DNA from: a bacterium 0.1xD8-71
GTDB taxonomy: Bacteria > Bacillota > Clostridia > Lachnospirales > Lachnospiraceae
Assembly (NCBI GenBank): GCA_003612405.1
Contig: RAYR01000004.1
Span: forward strand, 62,001 to 126,000
Reading direction: 5' to 3'
DNA: 64,000 nt
Under the pieces are notes generated by a model. That model was not told where the DNA came from, made no database searches, and was given only the letters and a program-made list of their open reading frames with translations. Positions 35,335-44,218 of the stretch are shown here, one piece after another (the stretch's first letter is position 1; each line of letters starts with the position of its first letter). Made by a program: the position numbers and the translations under genes.

Positions 35335-36084
35335 CTAACCGATATATCCATAGTCGCCCTTCTGATTCTTGAGGGTCTTTCGCTCTTCATCAAAAATATA
35401 TTTGATAATCTCTTCTCTTTCTTCCGCATCCACATTCACGTACTGTACACGGTGCTCAAAAACACCTTTTCGATTCTCCAGTTCCCTGACATCCAATACT
35501 TTACCTACCAGATTAAACTCTTTGATCCTGCCCTCTACCATCAGATGATATTTACACAGAATCAGACTGTGGATATCATACGCATAATTAGCCACAAACC
35601 GAAGACCACCGCCACTGATGTCCACAATCACACTGCTCTTTAAGGGAAGCTCCGGCATCATCTGCTCCTCTTCCCTGTCCACAAGTGATATTTCCTCTTC
35701 TTCCAGCTGTCTCGAATTCATCTCCAGGGCACAGCTGAACCTGTAGTACTCCCTTCTCTGATACTTGCGCAGATTGCTCGTCAGATCCATCACAAGTACA
35801 TACATGCTGTTATTCTTATAACGATCCACCACTCTTGCATAACACTGGTACAGCACATTCTCACCGTAGAAATACAGATCATACTCTCCATCCACAGGCA
35901 GCAGAATCAATTTACTCTTCTCCATCGGCATGGCTATTTCAATCCTGTCCTCCGATAAAATATCAAGCACCTGACTCTGATGATTCTTTCTCTGTTCACC
36001 GCCGCGAGCCCCGGGAGATCTCTCAATCGCCTGTAAATCCACCCTTCTGCCGGGAACTATATATTTAGACAAAAGATTTGCCAT
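35335..36084 (-). CDS. PilZ-domain c-di-GMP-binding flagellar brake protein (YcgR/DgrA/MotI type)
   Basis: 249 residues from MANLLSKYIVPGR, preceded by GGAGGAAATTATC. The N-terminal half is a YcgR-N-like beta domain. The C-terminal half has the PilZ signature: QRREYYR (RxxxR) near residue 115 and VDISGGGLRF (D/NxSxxG) near 157. Such proteins bind c-di-GMP and slow the motor or alter its bias, MotI in B. subtilis via MotA. Its place among flhG and cheB supports a motility role. The basic residues needed for c-di-GMP binding are present. Confidence 0.92.
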   Translation of the reverse strand: MANLLSKYIVPGRRVDLQAIERSPGARGGEQRKNHQSQVLDILSEDRIEIAMPMEKSKLILLPVDGEYDLYFYGENVLYQCYARVVDRYKNNSMYVLVMDLTSNLRKYQRREYYRFSCALEMNSRQLEEEEISLVDREEEQMMPELPLKSSVIVDISGGGLRFVANYAYDIHSLILCKYHLMVEGRIKEFNLVGKVLDVRELENRKGVFEHRVQYVNVDAEEREEIIKYIFDEERKTLKNQKGDYGYIG

Positions 36085-36127
36085 GATAATTTCCTCCTGC
36101 TCCTCGTTCAACTCTTTGCTTTTGCCG

Positions 36128-37003
36128 TTATTTCCGGGATACAATATGAGAAAAGAAAGCTGCCATACCACGTTTGGTCAGATTCTTATTCAATTCCTTA
36201 TTCATCAGCTTCGCCGCAATCACCTCATATGCCACCGCTGACCTAGCGTGAGGATTCTCCAGGGAAACCGGCGTCTGCTGCATGACTGCCTTGGTAAGCT
36301 GAGTATCCTGGGGTATCATACCCAGATAAGAAATGGGCATCTTCAGATAACGTGCCACCACAGCCTCCAGTTTGGCATAGAGGGCTTCTGCCTCCGTTTC
36401 GCCGGACACTTTGTTGGCAAGCACCTTGATCTGTGTGGTATCGCGCAGATAACGCGGATGCCTGTTGAGCGCCTTTAAAAGAGAATAGGAATCCGTGATC
36501 GAAGTAGGCTCCGGCGTGGTCACAAGCAGAATCTCCCCACTGGCTACCAGAAATTCCAGTACCGCATCTGATATGCCCGCTCCCGTATCCACAATGATTG
36601 TATCTGCCATCTCATCCAATTCCGTCAGATTCTGGATAATATAATGCAGATAATCTTTATCCAGATTAGACATCCCTGCAATTCCGGATCCCCCGGAAAT
36701 AAATCCGACCTCCATCGGCCCCCAGGTAATAATGTCTTTAATATTTTTACCCTGATATATTAAATCACACAAGTTATGTTTTGGTACCGCACCAAACATA
36801 ATCTCTATATTGGCCAAGCCAAAGTCCGCATCCAGGATAATAACCTTCTGCCCCATCCTGCGAAACTGTATCGCAAGATTGATAGCCGTATTGGACTTGC
36901 CCACACCTCCCTTGCCGCTGGTGACGGTAATGACCCGTGCTAAAGGACGATGGGGCTGGACATTTGCCTTGATTATATTCCTTAACTGTTCAGCCTGATC
37001 CAT
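36128..37003 (-). CDS. flhG: Flagellar number regulator FlhG (MinD-like ATPase)
   Basis: 291 residues. Deviant Walker A SGKGGVGKSNTAIN near residue 29, IILDADFGLANIEIMFG (switch region), IIVDTGAGISDAVLEF and a basic/amphipathic C-terminal helix. The N-terminal DQAEQLRNII segment resembles the DQAxxLR motif of FlhG that stimulates FlhF GTPase. Acts with FlhF to set flagellar number and place. AAGGAGG precedes the ATG. Confidence 0.95.
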   Translation of the reverse strand: MDQAEQLRNIIKANVQPHRPLARVITVTSGKGGVGKSNTAINLAIQFRRMGQKVIILDADFGLANIEIMFGAVPKHNLCDLIYQGKNIKDIITWGPMEVGFISGGSGIAGMSNLDKDYLHYIIQNLTELDEMADTIIVDTGAGISDAVLEFLVASGEILLVTTPEPTSITDSYSLLKALNRHPRYLRDTTQIKVLANKVSGETEAEALYAKLEAVVARYLKMPISYLGMIPQDTQLTKAVMQQTPVSLENPHARSAVAYEVIAAKLMNKELNKNLTKRGMAAFFSHIVSRK

Positions 37004-37015
37004 TAGGCTTCCTCC

Positions 37016-38245
37016 TTAGTTCTTCCCTCCAAGCAATCTCTTGACCGTCTTTTGTGGATTGAAATCTTCAATATCATCTGGTACGTTCTGTCCATGCGTC
37101 ACATAAGAAAGGGCTGCCCCTGTATAAAGACGCAGATTTAACAGATTCCCCAGTGTAGTAGTCTCATCCAATTTCGTAAAGATCAGCTTATAATCGGCCA
37201 TTTCTTTGTAGGAATCCGCTATACTAATCAAATCGCGGTACTTCGTCGTCGCACTTAAGACCAGATGTACTTCCTTTTCCACCTTGTCATCCACAGAATG
37301 AATAAAATTACTCATATTCTCCTTCTGCGTACTGTTCTGATGGGAATGACCCGCCGTATCAATCAGGATATAATCATAATCCTTGAAATCCTCTATTGCT
37401 TTCCGTATCTCCTCCACCGTGTAAATCACACGGAAGGGCACCTCCAGTATATTCGCATATGTACGCAGCTGTTCCGCCGCCGCAATACGATAGGTATCCG
37501 CTGTAAGTAGTGCTACCTTCTTCTTCTCATCCACCCGGAATTTGGAAGCAATCTTGGCAATTGTGGTAGTCTTTCCCACACCTGTGGGGCCGATAAAGAA
37601 CACCATCTTAATCCCGTTTTCCGCAGGCTCTATGCCGCTTGGCTTGCCAAACTTTAATATCATTTTCTGATACGTATTGGCCAGCGCATAATCAAAGGGA
37701 ATGTTAGGCTTATTGATCTGCTCGATCTCATTGATAATTTCCTGTGCGTACTTTTCATCCACTTCATTATCCAGCATGGTATCGTGCAGAAGGCGCATGA
37801 ATTTATCCGTCTCCGTCTCCTCTTTCTGCTCCTGCGCCTTGTTCTCTTTCTCTTCCTTATCTTCTTCCGGTTTTTGTAGTTGTTGTTCCAGAAGCGACTG
37901 TAAACTGTCCAGCTTCTCCTCAATGGCACTGTTCTCTTTTCTGCCTGGAGGCTCTGGTGCCACAACAGAGGCCTGGACAGGTGCCGGAGCAGGCTTTACC
38001 GCCTCCGCTTCCTTATTCTGGCTGGAGGCAATCACATTGCTGATGGCAGATACCGCCGCCGTATACTTCTCGCTCTCTTCCTCCAAAGCCACCGTAACTT
38101 CCACCATGGCAGGTTTTAAAAATGCCAGAAAGCCTTTGCTCTTTACGGTCTTGACGTTCATGACGACTACGCCTTCCCCCAGCTCCTTCTTCGCATTTTC
38201 AATGGCTTCCTTTTCAGTTTTGGCAATAAATTTTTTAATTATCAT
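37016..38245 (-). CDS. flhF: Flagellar biosynthesis SRP-like GTPase FlhF
   Basis: 409 residues. N-terminal B domain (~1-70, KKFIAKTEKEAIENAKKELG), a Lys/Glu-rich low-complexity linker (~95-150), then the NG domain: P-loop FFIGPTGVGKTTTIAKIA, TADTYRIAAAEQLRTYA, LIDTAGHSHQN and FTKLDETTTLGNLL. Marks the site of basal body assembly at the membrane. The start overlaps the flhA stop by three bases (TAATG). Confidence 0.96.
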   Translation of the reverse strand: MIIKKFIAKTEKEAIENAKKELGEGVVVMNVKTVKSKGFLAFLKPAMVEVTVALEEESEKYTAAVSAISNVIASSQNKEAEAVKPAPAPVQASVVAPEPPGRKENSAIEEKLDSLQSLLEQQLQKPEEDKEEKENKAQEQKEETETDKFMRLLHDTMLDNEVDEKYAQEIINEIEQINKPNIPFDYALANTYQKMILKFGKPSGIEPAENGIKMVFFIGPTGVGKTTTIAKIASKFRVDEKKKVALLTADTYRIAAAEQLRTYANILEVPFRVIYTVEEIRKAIEDFKDYDYILIDTAGHSHQNSTQKENMSNFIHSVDDKVEKEVHLVLSATTKYRDLISIADSYKEMADYKLIFTKLDETTTLGNLLNLRLYTGAALSYVTHGQNVPDDIEDFNPQKTVKRLLGGKN

Positions 38246-40287
38246 TATGCTGTCACCATCCCAACAGACTGTAATTCAATGTTGGACTCTACTTCATTAT
38301 AGGATACAACCACCAGATCCTTGTAATAATCCTCTGTCAGTTTCTTAAAATATACCCTGACAATGGGCGATGTAATTACAATCGGTATCTTACCCAGATC
38401 TTCCAGTTTCTTCGTCTCCACACCCACAGCATCCATCACCGCCCTGGTCTTGGCCGGATCCAGTGTCAGGTATGCCCCCTGCTCCGTCTGTTTCACACTG
38501 GCCATGATCTCCTGTTCCAGTTTTGGATCCAGCGTCACCACGCTGGTGGTCTCATTGGACGGGAAGAACTTGTTGGAAATCGCACGCTTGAGACTCTGTC
38601 TCACATACTCCGTAAGGATATCCGTATCCCTGGTGGTCGCTGCATAATCTGCAAGAGTCTCAAATATTGTAAGAAGATCCCTGATCGAAATGCCCTCTCC
38701 CAGAAGATTCTGTAATACCTTCTGTATCTCACCAAGCCCAAGCAGTTTCGGCACCAGTTCCTCCACCAGGGAAGGATTGGTCTCCTTCAGGTTGTTGACC
38801 AGATTCTGCACATCCTGCCTTGTTAGAAGCTCCGCAATATACTGTCTGATAATCTCCGTCAGATGAGTCGCAATAATAGACGGCGGATCTACTACCGTAT
38901 AGCCCATGCTCTCCGCACGCTCTCTCTGGCCCTCTGTAATCCAGATTGCCGGCAGATGGAAGGAAGGCTCGAAAGTCGGAATACCCGTAATCTCCTCCTC
39001 CACATAGCCCGGATTCATAGCCATATAGTGATCAAACAGAATCTCTCCTTCGCTGACCTGTACACCCTTTATTTTAATAATATATTGGTTGGGATTCAAC
39101 TGTATGTTATCCCGCAGACGAATAATCGGCACTACTGTACCAAGCTCCAATGCAATCTGTCTTCTGATCATAACCACACGGTCAAGTAAGTCACCGCCCT
39201 GGTTCACATCAGCCAACGGAATGATACCATAACCAAATTCCAGTTCGATAGGATCCACCTGTAACAGGGAAGTAACATTCTCGGGCTGCCTGATCTCCTC
39301 TGCCGCTGCTTCCTCTTCATCTGCCTCCTGCTCAATCTCCGCAGTTTCAATCGTGCCGGCCATCACTCTGCCTACCACGATAAAAATAAGTCCCAGACCA
39401 ACGAACACTACCCTATTCAGAGGCGTGACGATTCCCAGTCCGGCAACGACAATCCCTACCAGATACAGTACCTTGGGTACACCGAAAAGCTGTCTGATCA
39501 ACACCGTACCAAAATCTGCCTCCTTGGATCCCTTTGTCACCAGAATACCGGTGGCCAATGAAATCAAAAGAGAGGGAATCTGGCTCACCAGACCGTCACC
39601 GATGGTCAGGATTACGTACTTGTTGACAGCATCCATCACTTCCAGATTCTCACGCATCACGCCCATGGCAAATCCGCCCACGATATTGACAAAAGTGATA
39701 ATCAGTCCGGCCGTGGCATCTCCCTTAACATACTTCACGGCACCGTCCATGGAACCGAAGAAATTGGATTCATCCTGAATCTTCTCACGGCGTTTCTTCG
39801 CCTCTGCATCTGTGATGGCTCCCGTATTTAAGTCGGCATCAATTGCCATCTGTTTACCGGGCATGGCATCCAGCGTAAATCTGGCAGTAACCTCAGCTAC
39901 ACGCTCAGAACCCTTGTTGATAATCATAAACTGCACAATGATCAGAATAATAAATACAATAACACCTACAATCAGATCGCCGCCGCCCACATACTGACCA
40001 AATGTCTGCACTACGTTACCGGCGTCACCTGTCGTCAGGATCAATCTGGTGGATGAAACGTTTAAGGCAATTCTGAAAATAGTCGTAAACAGAAGGATTG
40101 TCGGATAGAAAGACATGTTCAATACTTCATTGGCAAACATACAGCCAAACATGATGGTAAACGCAATCGAGATATTACACGCTAAAAGAACATCCAGAAG
40201 CCCCGATTTGATTGGTACAATCAGCATAATAAACGCTACAAGCACATATACGGCCACACCCATATCGGCTGTCTTAAGCTTTCCCAT
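38245..40287 (-). CDS. flhA: Flagellar export gate protein FlhA
   Basis: 680 residues. Eight membrane helices in the first ~310 residues with the FHIPEP-type loop (RVAEVTARFTLDAMPGKQM, given as RVAEVTARFTLDAMPGKQM within family region ~145-165), then a large cytoplasmic domain that docks chaperone-substrate complexes (~345-680). Forms the nonameric export gate driven by proton motive force. AAAGGAGG precedes the ATG. Full length. Confidence 0.97.
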   Translation of the reverse strand: MGKLKTADMGVAVYVLVAFIMLIVPIKSGLLDVLLACNISIAFTIMFGCMFANEVLNMSFYPTILLFTTIFRIALNVSSTRLILTTGDAGNVVQTFGQYVGGGDLIVGVIVFIILIIVQFMIINKGSERVAEVTARFTLDAMPGKQMAIDADLNTGAITDAEAKKRREKIQDESNFFGSMDGAVKYVKGDATAGLIITFVNIVGGFAMGVMRENLEVMDAVNKYVILTIGDGLVSQIPSLLISLATGILVTKGSKEADFGTVLIRQLFGVPKVLYLVGIVVAGLGIVTPLNRVVFVGLGLIFIVVGRVMAGTIETAEIEQEADEEEAAAEEIRQPENVTSLLQVDPIELEFGYGIIPLADVNQGGDLLDRVVMIRRQIALELGTVVPIIRLRDNIQLNPNQYIIKIKGVQVSEGEILFDHYMAMNPGYVEEEITGIPTFEPSFHLPAIWITEGQRERAESMGYTVVDPPSIIATHLTEIIRQYIAELLTRQDVQNLVNNLKETNPSLVEELVPKLLGLGEIQKVLQNLLGEGISIRDLLTIFETLADYAATTRDTDILTEYVRQSLKRAISNKFFPSNETTSVVTLDPKLEQEIMASVKQTEQGAYLTLDPAKTRAVMDAVGVETKKLEDLGKIPIVITSPIVRVYFKKLTEDYYKDLVVVSYNEVESNIELQSVGMVTA

Positions 40288-40329
40288 TCCGGTTTTCCTC
40301 CTTTCCTTGAATATAATATATCATCTTTC

Positions 40330-41448
40330 TCACACACGCCCCTGTAAATGATATACAAAGGCAAGCACTTCCGCAACTGCCTGATACAGTTCCGGCGGCA
40401 CCACATTGCCCACATCCACATTGGCATACAGCATACGGGCAAGAGGTTTGTTTTCCACAATCTCAATATGGTGCTCTTTGGCGGTATCCTTGATTTTCTG
40501 TGCCAGATAATCTGCCCCTTTAGCGACTACATAAGGCGCATCATAAAGTTCCGGCTCATATTTGATCGCCACCGCATAGTGGGTGGGGTTCGTGATGACC
40601 ACATCCGCCTCGGGAAGCTTCTGCATCATACGGCGCCTAGAAGCTTCCTGCATCCTCTGACGCTGTTTACCTTTGATCTGCGGATCACCTTCCTGGTTCT
40701 TATACTCATCCTTCACTTCCTGCTTGGTCATCTTCATGTCTTTCTTGAATTTGATCTTCTGGTAAGCGAAATCCAACGCCGCAATTATCATATAAAACAG
40801 CGAGATACGAATTCCCAGATTGATGACCAGCACTCCGACCTGCACAATTCCCTGGTTTAAAGAAAGAGAATAAAACTCATAAATCGGCGGCATATTTTTC
40901 TTTAAAAAAGAATACACTACATAACCGATCAGACTGAGCTTTAAGAGCGATTTCAACAACTCCACCAGTGAATTGGGCGAAAAGATTCTCTTAAATCCAC
41001 TGACCGGATTAATCTTGCTGAATTTCGGTCGAAGCGGTTTAGTCGTCACCTTCCATTTCACCTGAAGGATATTCGTGACCAGTGCCACAATAAATCCTAC
41101 AATAAGAAACGGGGCCATAATTCCCAGCACTCTGGTCATAGACTGAACAAAAAGGGAACGAAACGTCTGCTCCTGCACATACCCATCATACATCTTAACA
41201 TAGATTGGTATCTGAGAATAAATGTCATAAATATTTCCTACAAAGTTGATACCCATATGTTCCACCCAGAAATAGAGCAGAATAAAGGCAAAAAGCATTT
41301 CAAATGCACTGGTGACCTCTTTACTCTTTGCAACCTGTCCCTCATTACGGGCATCAGACAGCTTCTTAGAGGTAGGTTCCTCTGTCTTTTCTCCGCCAGG
41401 ACCATCCTTGGCAAAAAATTGGAGATCATATCGTAAAATCAATTCCAA
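40330..41448 (-). CDS. flhB: Flagellar export switch protein FlhB
   Basis: 372 residues, TTG start (MELILRYDLQFFAKDG by family alignment) with AAAGGA nine bases upstream. EEPTSKKLSDARNEGQVAKS is the conserved cytoplasmic start, four membrane helices follow (~40-210), and the cytoplasmic C-domain has the autocleavage site NPTHYAVAIKYE. It switches export specificity from rod/hook to filament together with FliK. Confidence 0.96.
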   Translation of the reverse strand: MELILRYDLQFFAKDGPGGEKTEEPTSKKLSDARNEGQVAKSKEVTSAFEMLFAFILLYFWVEHMGINFVGNIYDIYSQIPIYVKMYDGYVQEQTFRSLFVQSMTRVLGIMAPFLIVGFIVALVTNILQVKWKVTTKPLRPKFSKINPVSGFKRIFSPNSLVELLKSLLKLSLIGYVVYSFLKKNMPPIYEFYSLSLNQGIVQVGVLVINLGIRISLFYMIIAALDFAYQKIKFKKDMKMTKQEVKDEYKNQEGDPQIKGKQRQRMQEASRRRMMQKLPEADVVITNPTHYAVAIKYEPELYDAPYVVAKGADYLAQKIKDTAKEHHIEIVENKPLARMLYANVDVGNVVPPELYQAVAEVLAFVYHLQGRV

Positions 41449-41481
41449 TGCAATCTGTCCTTTCCGTCCTGGAATATACCC

Positions 41482-42261
41482 TTAAATCATTCCTTCCACA
41501 AAAGATACGATCATTCTCTTCATCTGTGTAAATACATGATCCGCTGCCAGAGGCAGGATACGGATTGTCAAAAAGAGAATCCCCAGTCCTACCAGAACCT
41601 TTAACTGCATACCCACCGCAAACATGTTCAGCTGCGGAGAAACCTTGGCCAAAATGCCGAGCACACAATTAAGAAGAATCATGGTGCAAAAGATCGGAAG
41701 GATGATCCGGAAGCCTATGGTGATGTAATCTCCCAGAAACATGATCACAGACTCTAAGAGTGCTTCCGTCTTAAAAACTGCACCGTTTATCGGTATCAAA
41801 GTAAAGGTATCCACCAGCGCCTGCAACAGATACTGGTACATGCCTGTAATAATCAAAAGTAAAGTGAACAGATATTGATAGAAAACACCCGTAAAAGTGG
41901 CCTGTTCCCTGGTCGTCGGATCCATCAGGGAAACCATTGACAGACCCACCTCCATATCCGCAATGCTTCCTGCAAAGGAAGTCACCGTCGTACAGATCTG
42001 TGCTCCCCAGCCAATCAAAAATCCTGTCAGAACCTCTTTCATAACGATAACGGCATATCCGAGCAATGTGTTATAGACCACCTCATTCCGGTCTACCGCA
42101 TGAAAAATCAGATACGCCAGAAAAATACTAAACCCAACCTTGACCCGCCTGGGCACATTGGACATGCCAAAAAACGGTGCAATATATACAAAAGCTGTAA
42201 TCCGCACCAGGATCAACAGGAAATATTCTAAATCTGCATAAGTAAAGGTTAGATTTATCAT
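41482..42261 (-). CDS. fliR: Flagellar export membrane protein FliR
   Basis: 259 residues with six predicted membrane helices starting at residue 10. VRITAFVYIAPFFG and GFRIILPIFCTMILLNCVLG are typical. Forms the FliPQR export pore. It follows fliQ by twelve bases. Confidence 0.95.
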   Translation of the reverse strand: MINLTFTYADLEYFLLILVRITAFVYIAPFFGMSNVPRRVKVGFSIFLAYLIFHAVDRNEVVYNTLLGYAVIVMKEVLTGFLIGWGAQICTTVTSFAGSIADMEVGLSMVSLMDPTTREQATFTGVFYQYLFTLLLIITGMYQYLLQALVDTFTLIPINGAVFKTEALLESVIMFLGDYITIGFRIILPIFCTMILLNCVLGILAKVSPQLNMFAVGMQLKVLVGLGILFLTIRILPLAADHVFTQMKRMIVSFVEGMI

Positions 42262-42273
42262 GTAATCTCACTT

Positions 42274-42543
42274 CTATCTGATGTAAGCATTAAAATCCGT
42301 CCACAGACGGGTCATAAACTCCACCATAGTATTCATAATCCAGTGCCCCATCAGTATAAGCGCCAGAAAGATAGCCAGTATCTTAGGCACAAAAGTAAGT
42401 GTCTGTTCCTGAATGGAGGTAACTGTCTGAAAAATACTGATAATAAGACCCACCACCAGAGATACCAGAAGCAGTGGTGCTGCACACTTAATAATCGTAA
42501 ACAATGCATCCTCTGCAATGGCCGTGACATCATTGATGGTCAT
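42274..42543 (-). CDS. fliQ: Flagellar export membrane protein FliQ
   Basis: 89 residues, two membrane helices (~18-40 and ~50-72). SIFQTVTSIQEQTLTFVPKI is the family signature between them. Part of the FliPQR pore. Full length. Confidence 0.96.
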   Translation of the reverse strand: MTINDVTAIAEDALFTIIKCAAPLLLVSLVVGLIISIFQTVTSIQEQTLTFVPKILAIFLALILMGHWIMNTMVEFMTRLWTDFNAYIR

Positions 42544-42572
42544 GCACTCACATCCTTTCCCCTACCGGCTCG

Positions 42573-43454
42573 TCAGTAATAAAAACTTTCCACAACACCC
42601 TTAATCACCAGATACCATCCGTCAGCCAGTACGAACAAAAGTATCTTAAAGGGCATGGAAATCGTGGTGGGCGGCAGCATCATCATACCCATACTCATCA
42701 GGGTAGAGGCCACAACCATGTCAATCACGATAAACGGAATATATATCAGAAAGCCTATGATAAAAGCCGTCCGAAGCTCATTGATGATAAAACTTGGCAC
42801 CAGCACACTCATAGGAATACTGTCCAGCTCACCATCCCACTCGGTACGATTGATGTCCATAAAGAAATACACATCTTTCTTCAGTGTCTGCCCATACATA
42901 AACTGCCTGATTGGCGCCGCTGCCGCAGTAATGGCCTCCTCCGTCTCCAACTCTCCTGCCTCATAAGGCACCACCGCTTCCGTATAAACCTGTGCCAGTG
43001 TGGGCTGCATAATGAAAAACGTCAAAAAGAGCGCAATACCAATCAACACCATATTAGGCGGTGCCGTCTGTGTATTGAGCGCCTGTCTCGTAAAATGCAG
43101 GACAATGATCACCCTGGTAAACGAGGTTAACATAATAATCAATGACGGTGCAATAGCAATCAGGGTAAGGATCACCAGAATACGCAAAGCGCCATTCACA
43201 CTGCCATTACCATTGTTGTATGTAACCGTCACCGTATTGGCTATATTTAGTTCTGCAAGATCATCGGCATTATCCGAATCCCCCGGCGGATCAATATTCG
43301 TCCGTTCCGTACTGGTACCAGTGAGATTGGAGTCCCGATAGGGAGTGTCATTTACTGCATAGGCCGTAGCCTTCTGACTAAGACACAATATGCCTGCCAC
43401 CACTAGCAGGCATATTAATTTTGCCAAATGATATCCGGAAAAATATCTCTTCAT
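42573..43454 (-). CDS. fliP: Flagellar export membrane protein FliP
   Basis: 293 residues. An N-terminal signal peptide (LAKLICLLVVAGILCL), a ~60-residue non-conserved extracellular stretch, then the FliP domain with four helices: SFTRVIIVLHFTRQAL, PPNMVLIGIALFLTFFIM, and the C-terminal MGMMMLPPTTISMPFKI signature. The start overlaps the fliO stop (ATGA). Confidence 0.96.
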   Translation of the reverse strand: MKRYFSGYHLAKLICLLVVAGILCLSQKATAYAVNDTPYRDSNLTGTSTERTNIDPPGDSDNADDLAELNIANTVTVTYNNGNGSVNGALRILVILTLIAIAPSLIIMLTSFTRVIIVLHFTRQALNTQTAPPNMVLIGIALFLTFFIMQPTLAQVYTEAVVPYEAGELETEEAITAAAAPIRQFMYGQTLKKDVYFFMDINRTEWDGELDSIPMSVLVPSFIINELRTAFIIGFLIYIPFIVIDMVVASTLMSMGMMMLPPTTISMPFKILLFVLADGWYLVIKGVVESFYY

Positions 43455-43834
43455 TCGTCTCGCCCGTCTTCTTTTTCCAGAAATTTTTCTCTTTGTATTT
43501 TGGCCAATACGTCCTTAAAACCGGACAGGCCGCCAGAGTTTCCTTCTACAAGGCATAAATCCCCCTTCGGAATCTCTGCTAACATTGTAACACTATCTTT
43601 GCAAACTGCAACTGCCAAATATTTCTGACCGATTCTTATAATCTGCACATATTTGTTGTTGGACATACGAAGCGTCTCAACAACCTCCATATTCGTATTA
43701 GAAGACGCACTCTTCTGATAGCCGCCAATCCATCTGGTGACAAAATAAGTGATTCCCAATACAAATACGAAAAGAATCAATATCGTCATAAACTGTACAT
43801 AGGAGTCAGTTCTACCCGATACCGCAAGAATCAT
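43451..43834 (-). CDS. fliO: FliO/FliZ family flagellar assembly protein
   Basis: 127 residues from the ATG at 43834; a TTG three codons earlier inside cheY is an alternative start. One membrane helix (~15-33, ILILFVFVLGITYFVTRWI) followed by a small beta-rich cytoplasmic domain (VVETLRMSNNKYVQIIRIGQKYLAVAVCKDSV, split: VVETLRMSNNKYVQ and IGQKYLAVAV). FliO helps FliP assemble. Standard location between cheY and fliP. Confidence 0.88.
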   Translation of the reverse strand: MILAVSGRTDSYVQFMTILILFVFVLGITYFVTRWIGGYQKSASSNTNMEVVETLRMSNNKYVQIIRIGQKYLAVAVCKDSVTMLAEIPKGDLCLVEGNSGGLSGFKDVLAKIQREKFLEKEDGRDE

Positions 43835-43835
43835 A

Positions 43836-44198
43836 TTATCCAACGACCTTCTTCACAGCCTCAAGCACACGGTCAGCCTGGAAAGGTTTTACGATAAAAT
43901 CCTTTGCACCGGACTGAATAGACTCGATAACCATTGCCTGCTGTCCCATAGCAGAGCACATGATAACCATCGCCCCCGGATCTCCCTCTTTGATCTTCTT
44001 AAGTGCCTGAATACCATCCATTTCAGGCATGGTAATATCCATCAATACAAGATCGGGTTTCAGCTCATTGTACTTTTCAACTGCCTTTGCGCCGTTCTCA
44101 GCCTCTCCTGCCACGTTGTAACCATTTTTGGTCAGAATGTCCTTAATCATCATTCGCATAAACGCTGCATCGTCACATACTAAAATATTCTTTGCCAT
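43836..44198 (-). CDS. cheY: Chemotaxis response regulator CheY
   Basis: 120-residue single receiver domain. Acidic pair D9-D10 (VCDDAAFMR), phospho-acceptor Asp54 (LVLMDITMPEMDG), the switch Ser in IMCSAMGQQ and Lys in DFIVKPFQ. CheY-P binds FliM and FliY of the switch, whose genes are just upstream. CheC and FliY are its likely phosphatases. Confidence 0.96.
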   Translation of the reverse strand: MAKNILVCDDAAFMRMMIKDILTKNGYNVAGEAENGAKAVEKYNELKPDLVLMDITMPEMDGIQALKKIKEGDPGAMVIMCSAMGQQAMVIESIQSGAKDFIVKPFQADRVLEAVKKVVG

Positions 44199-44218
44199 CT
44201 TTCTTCTCCTATTACATT

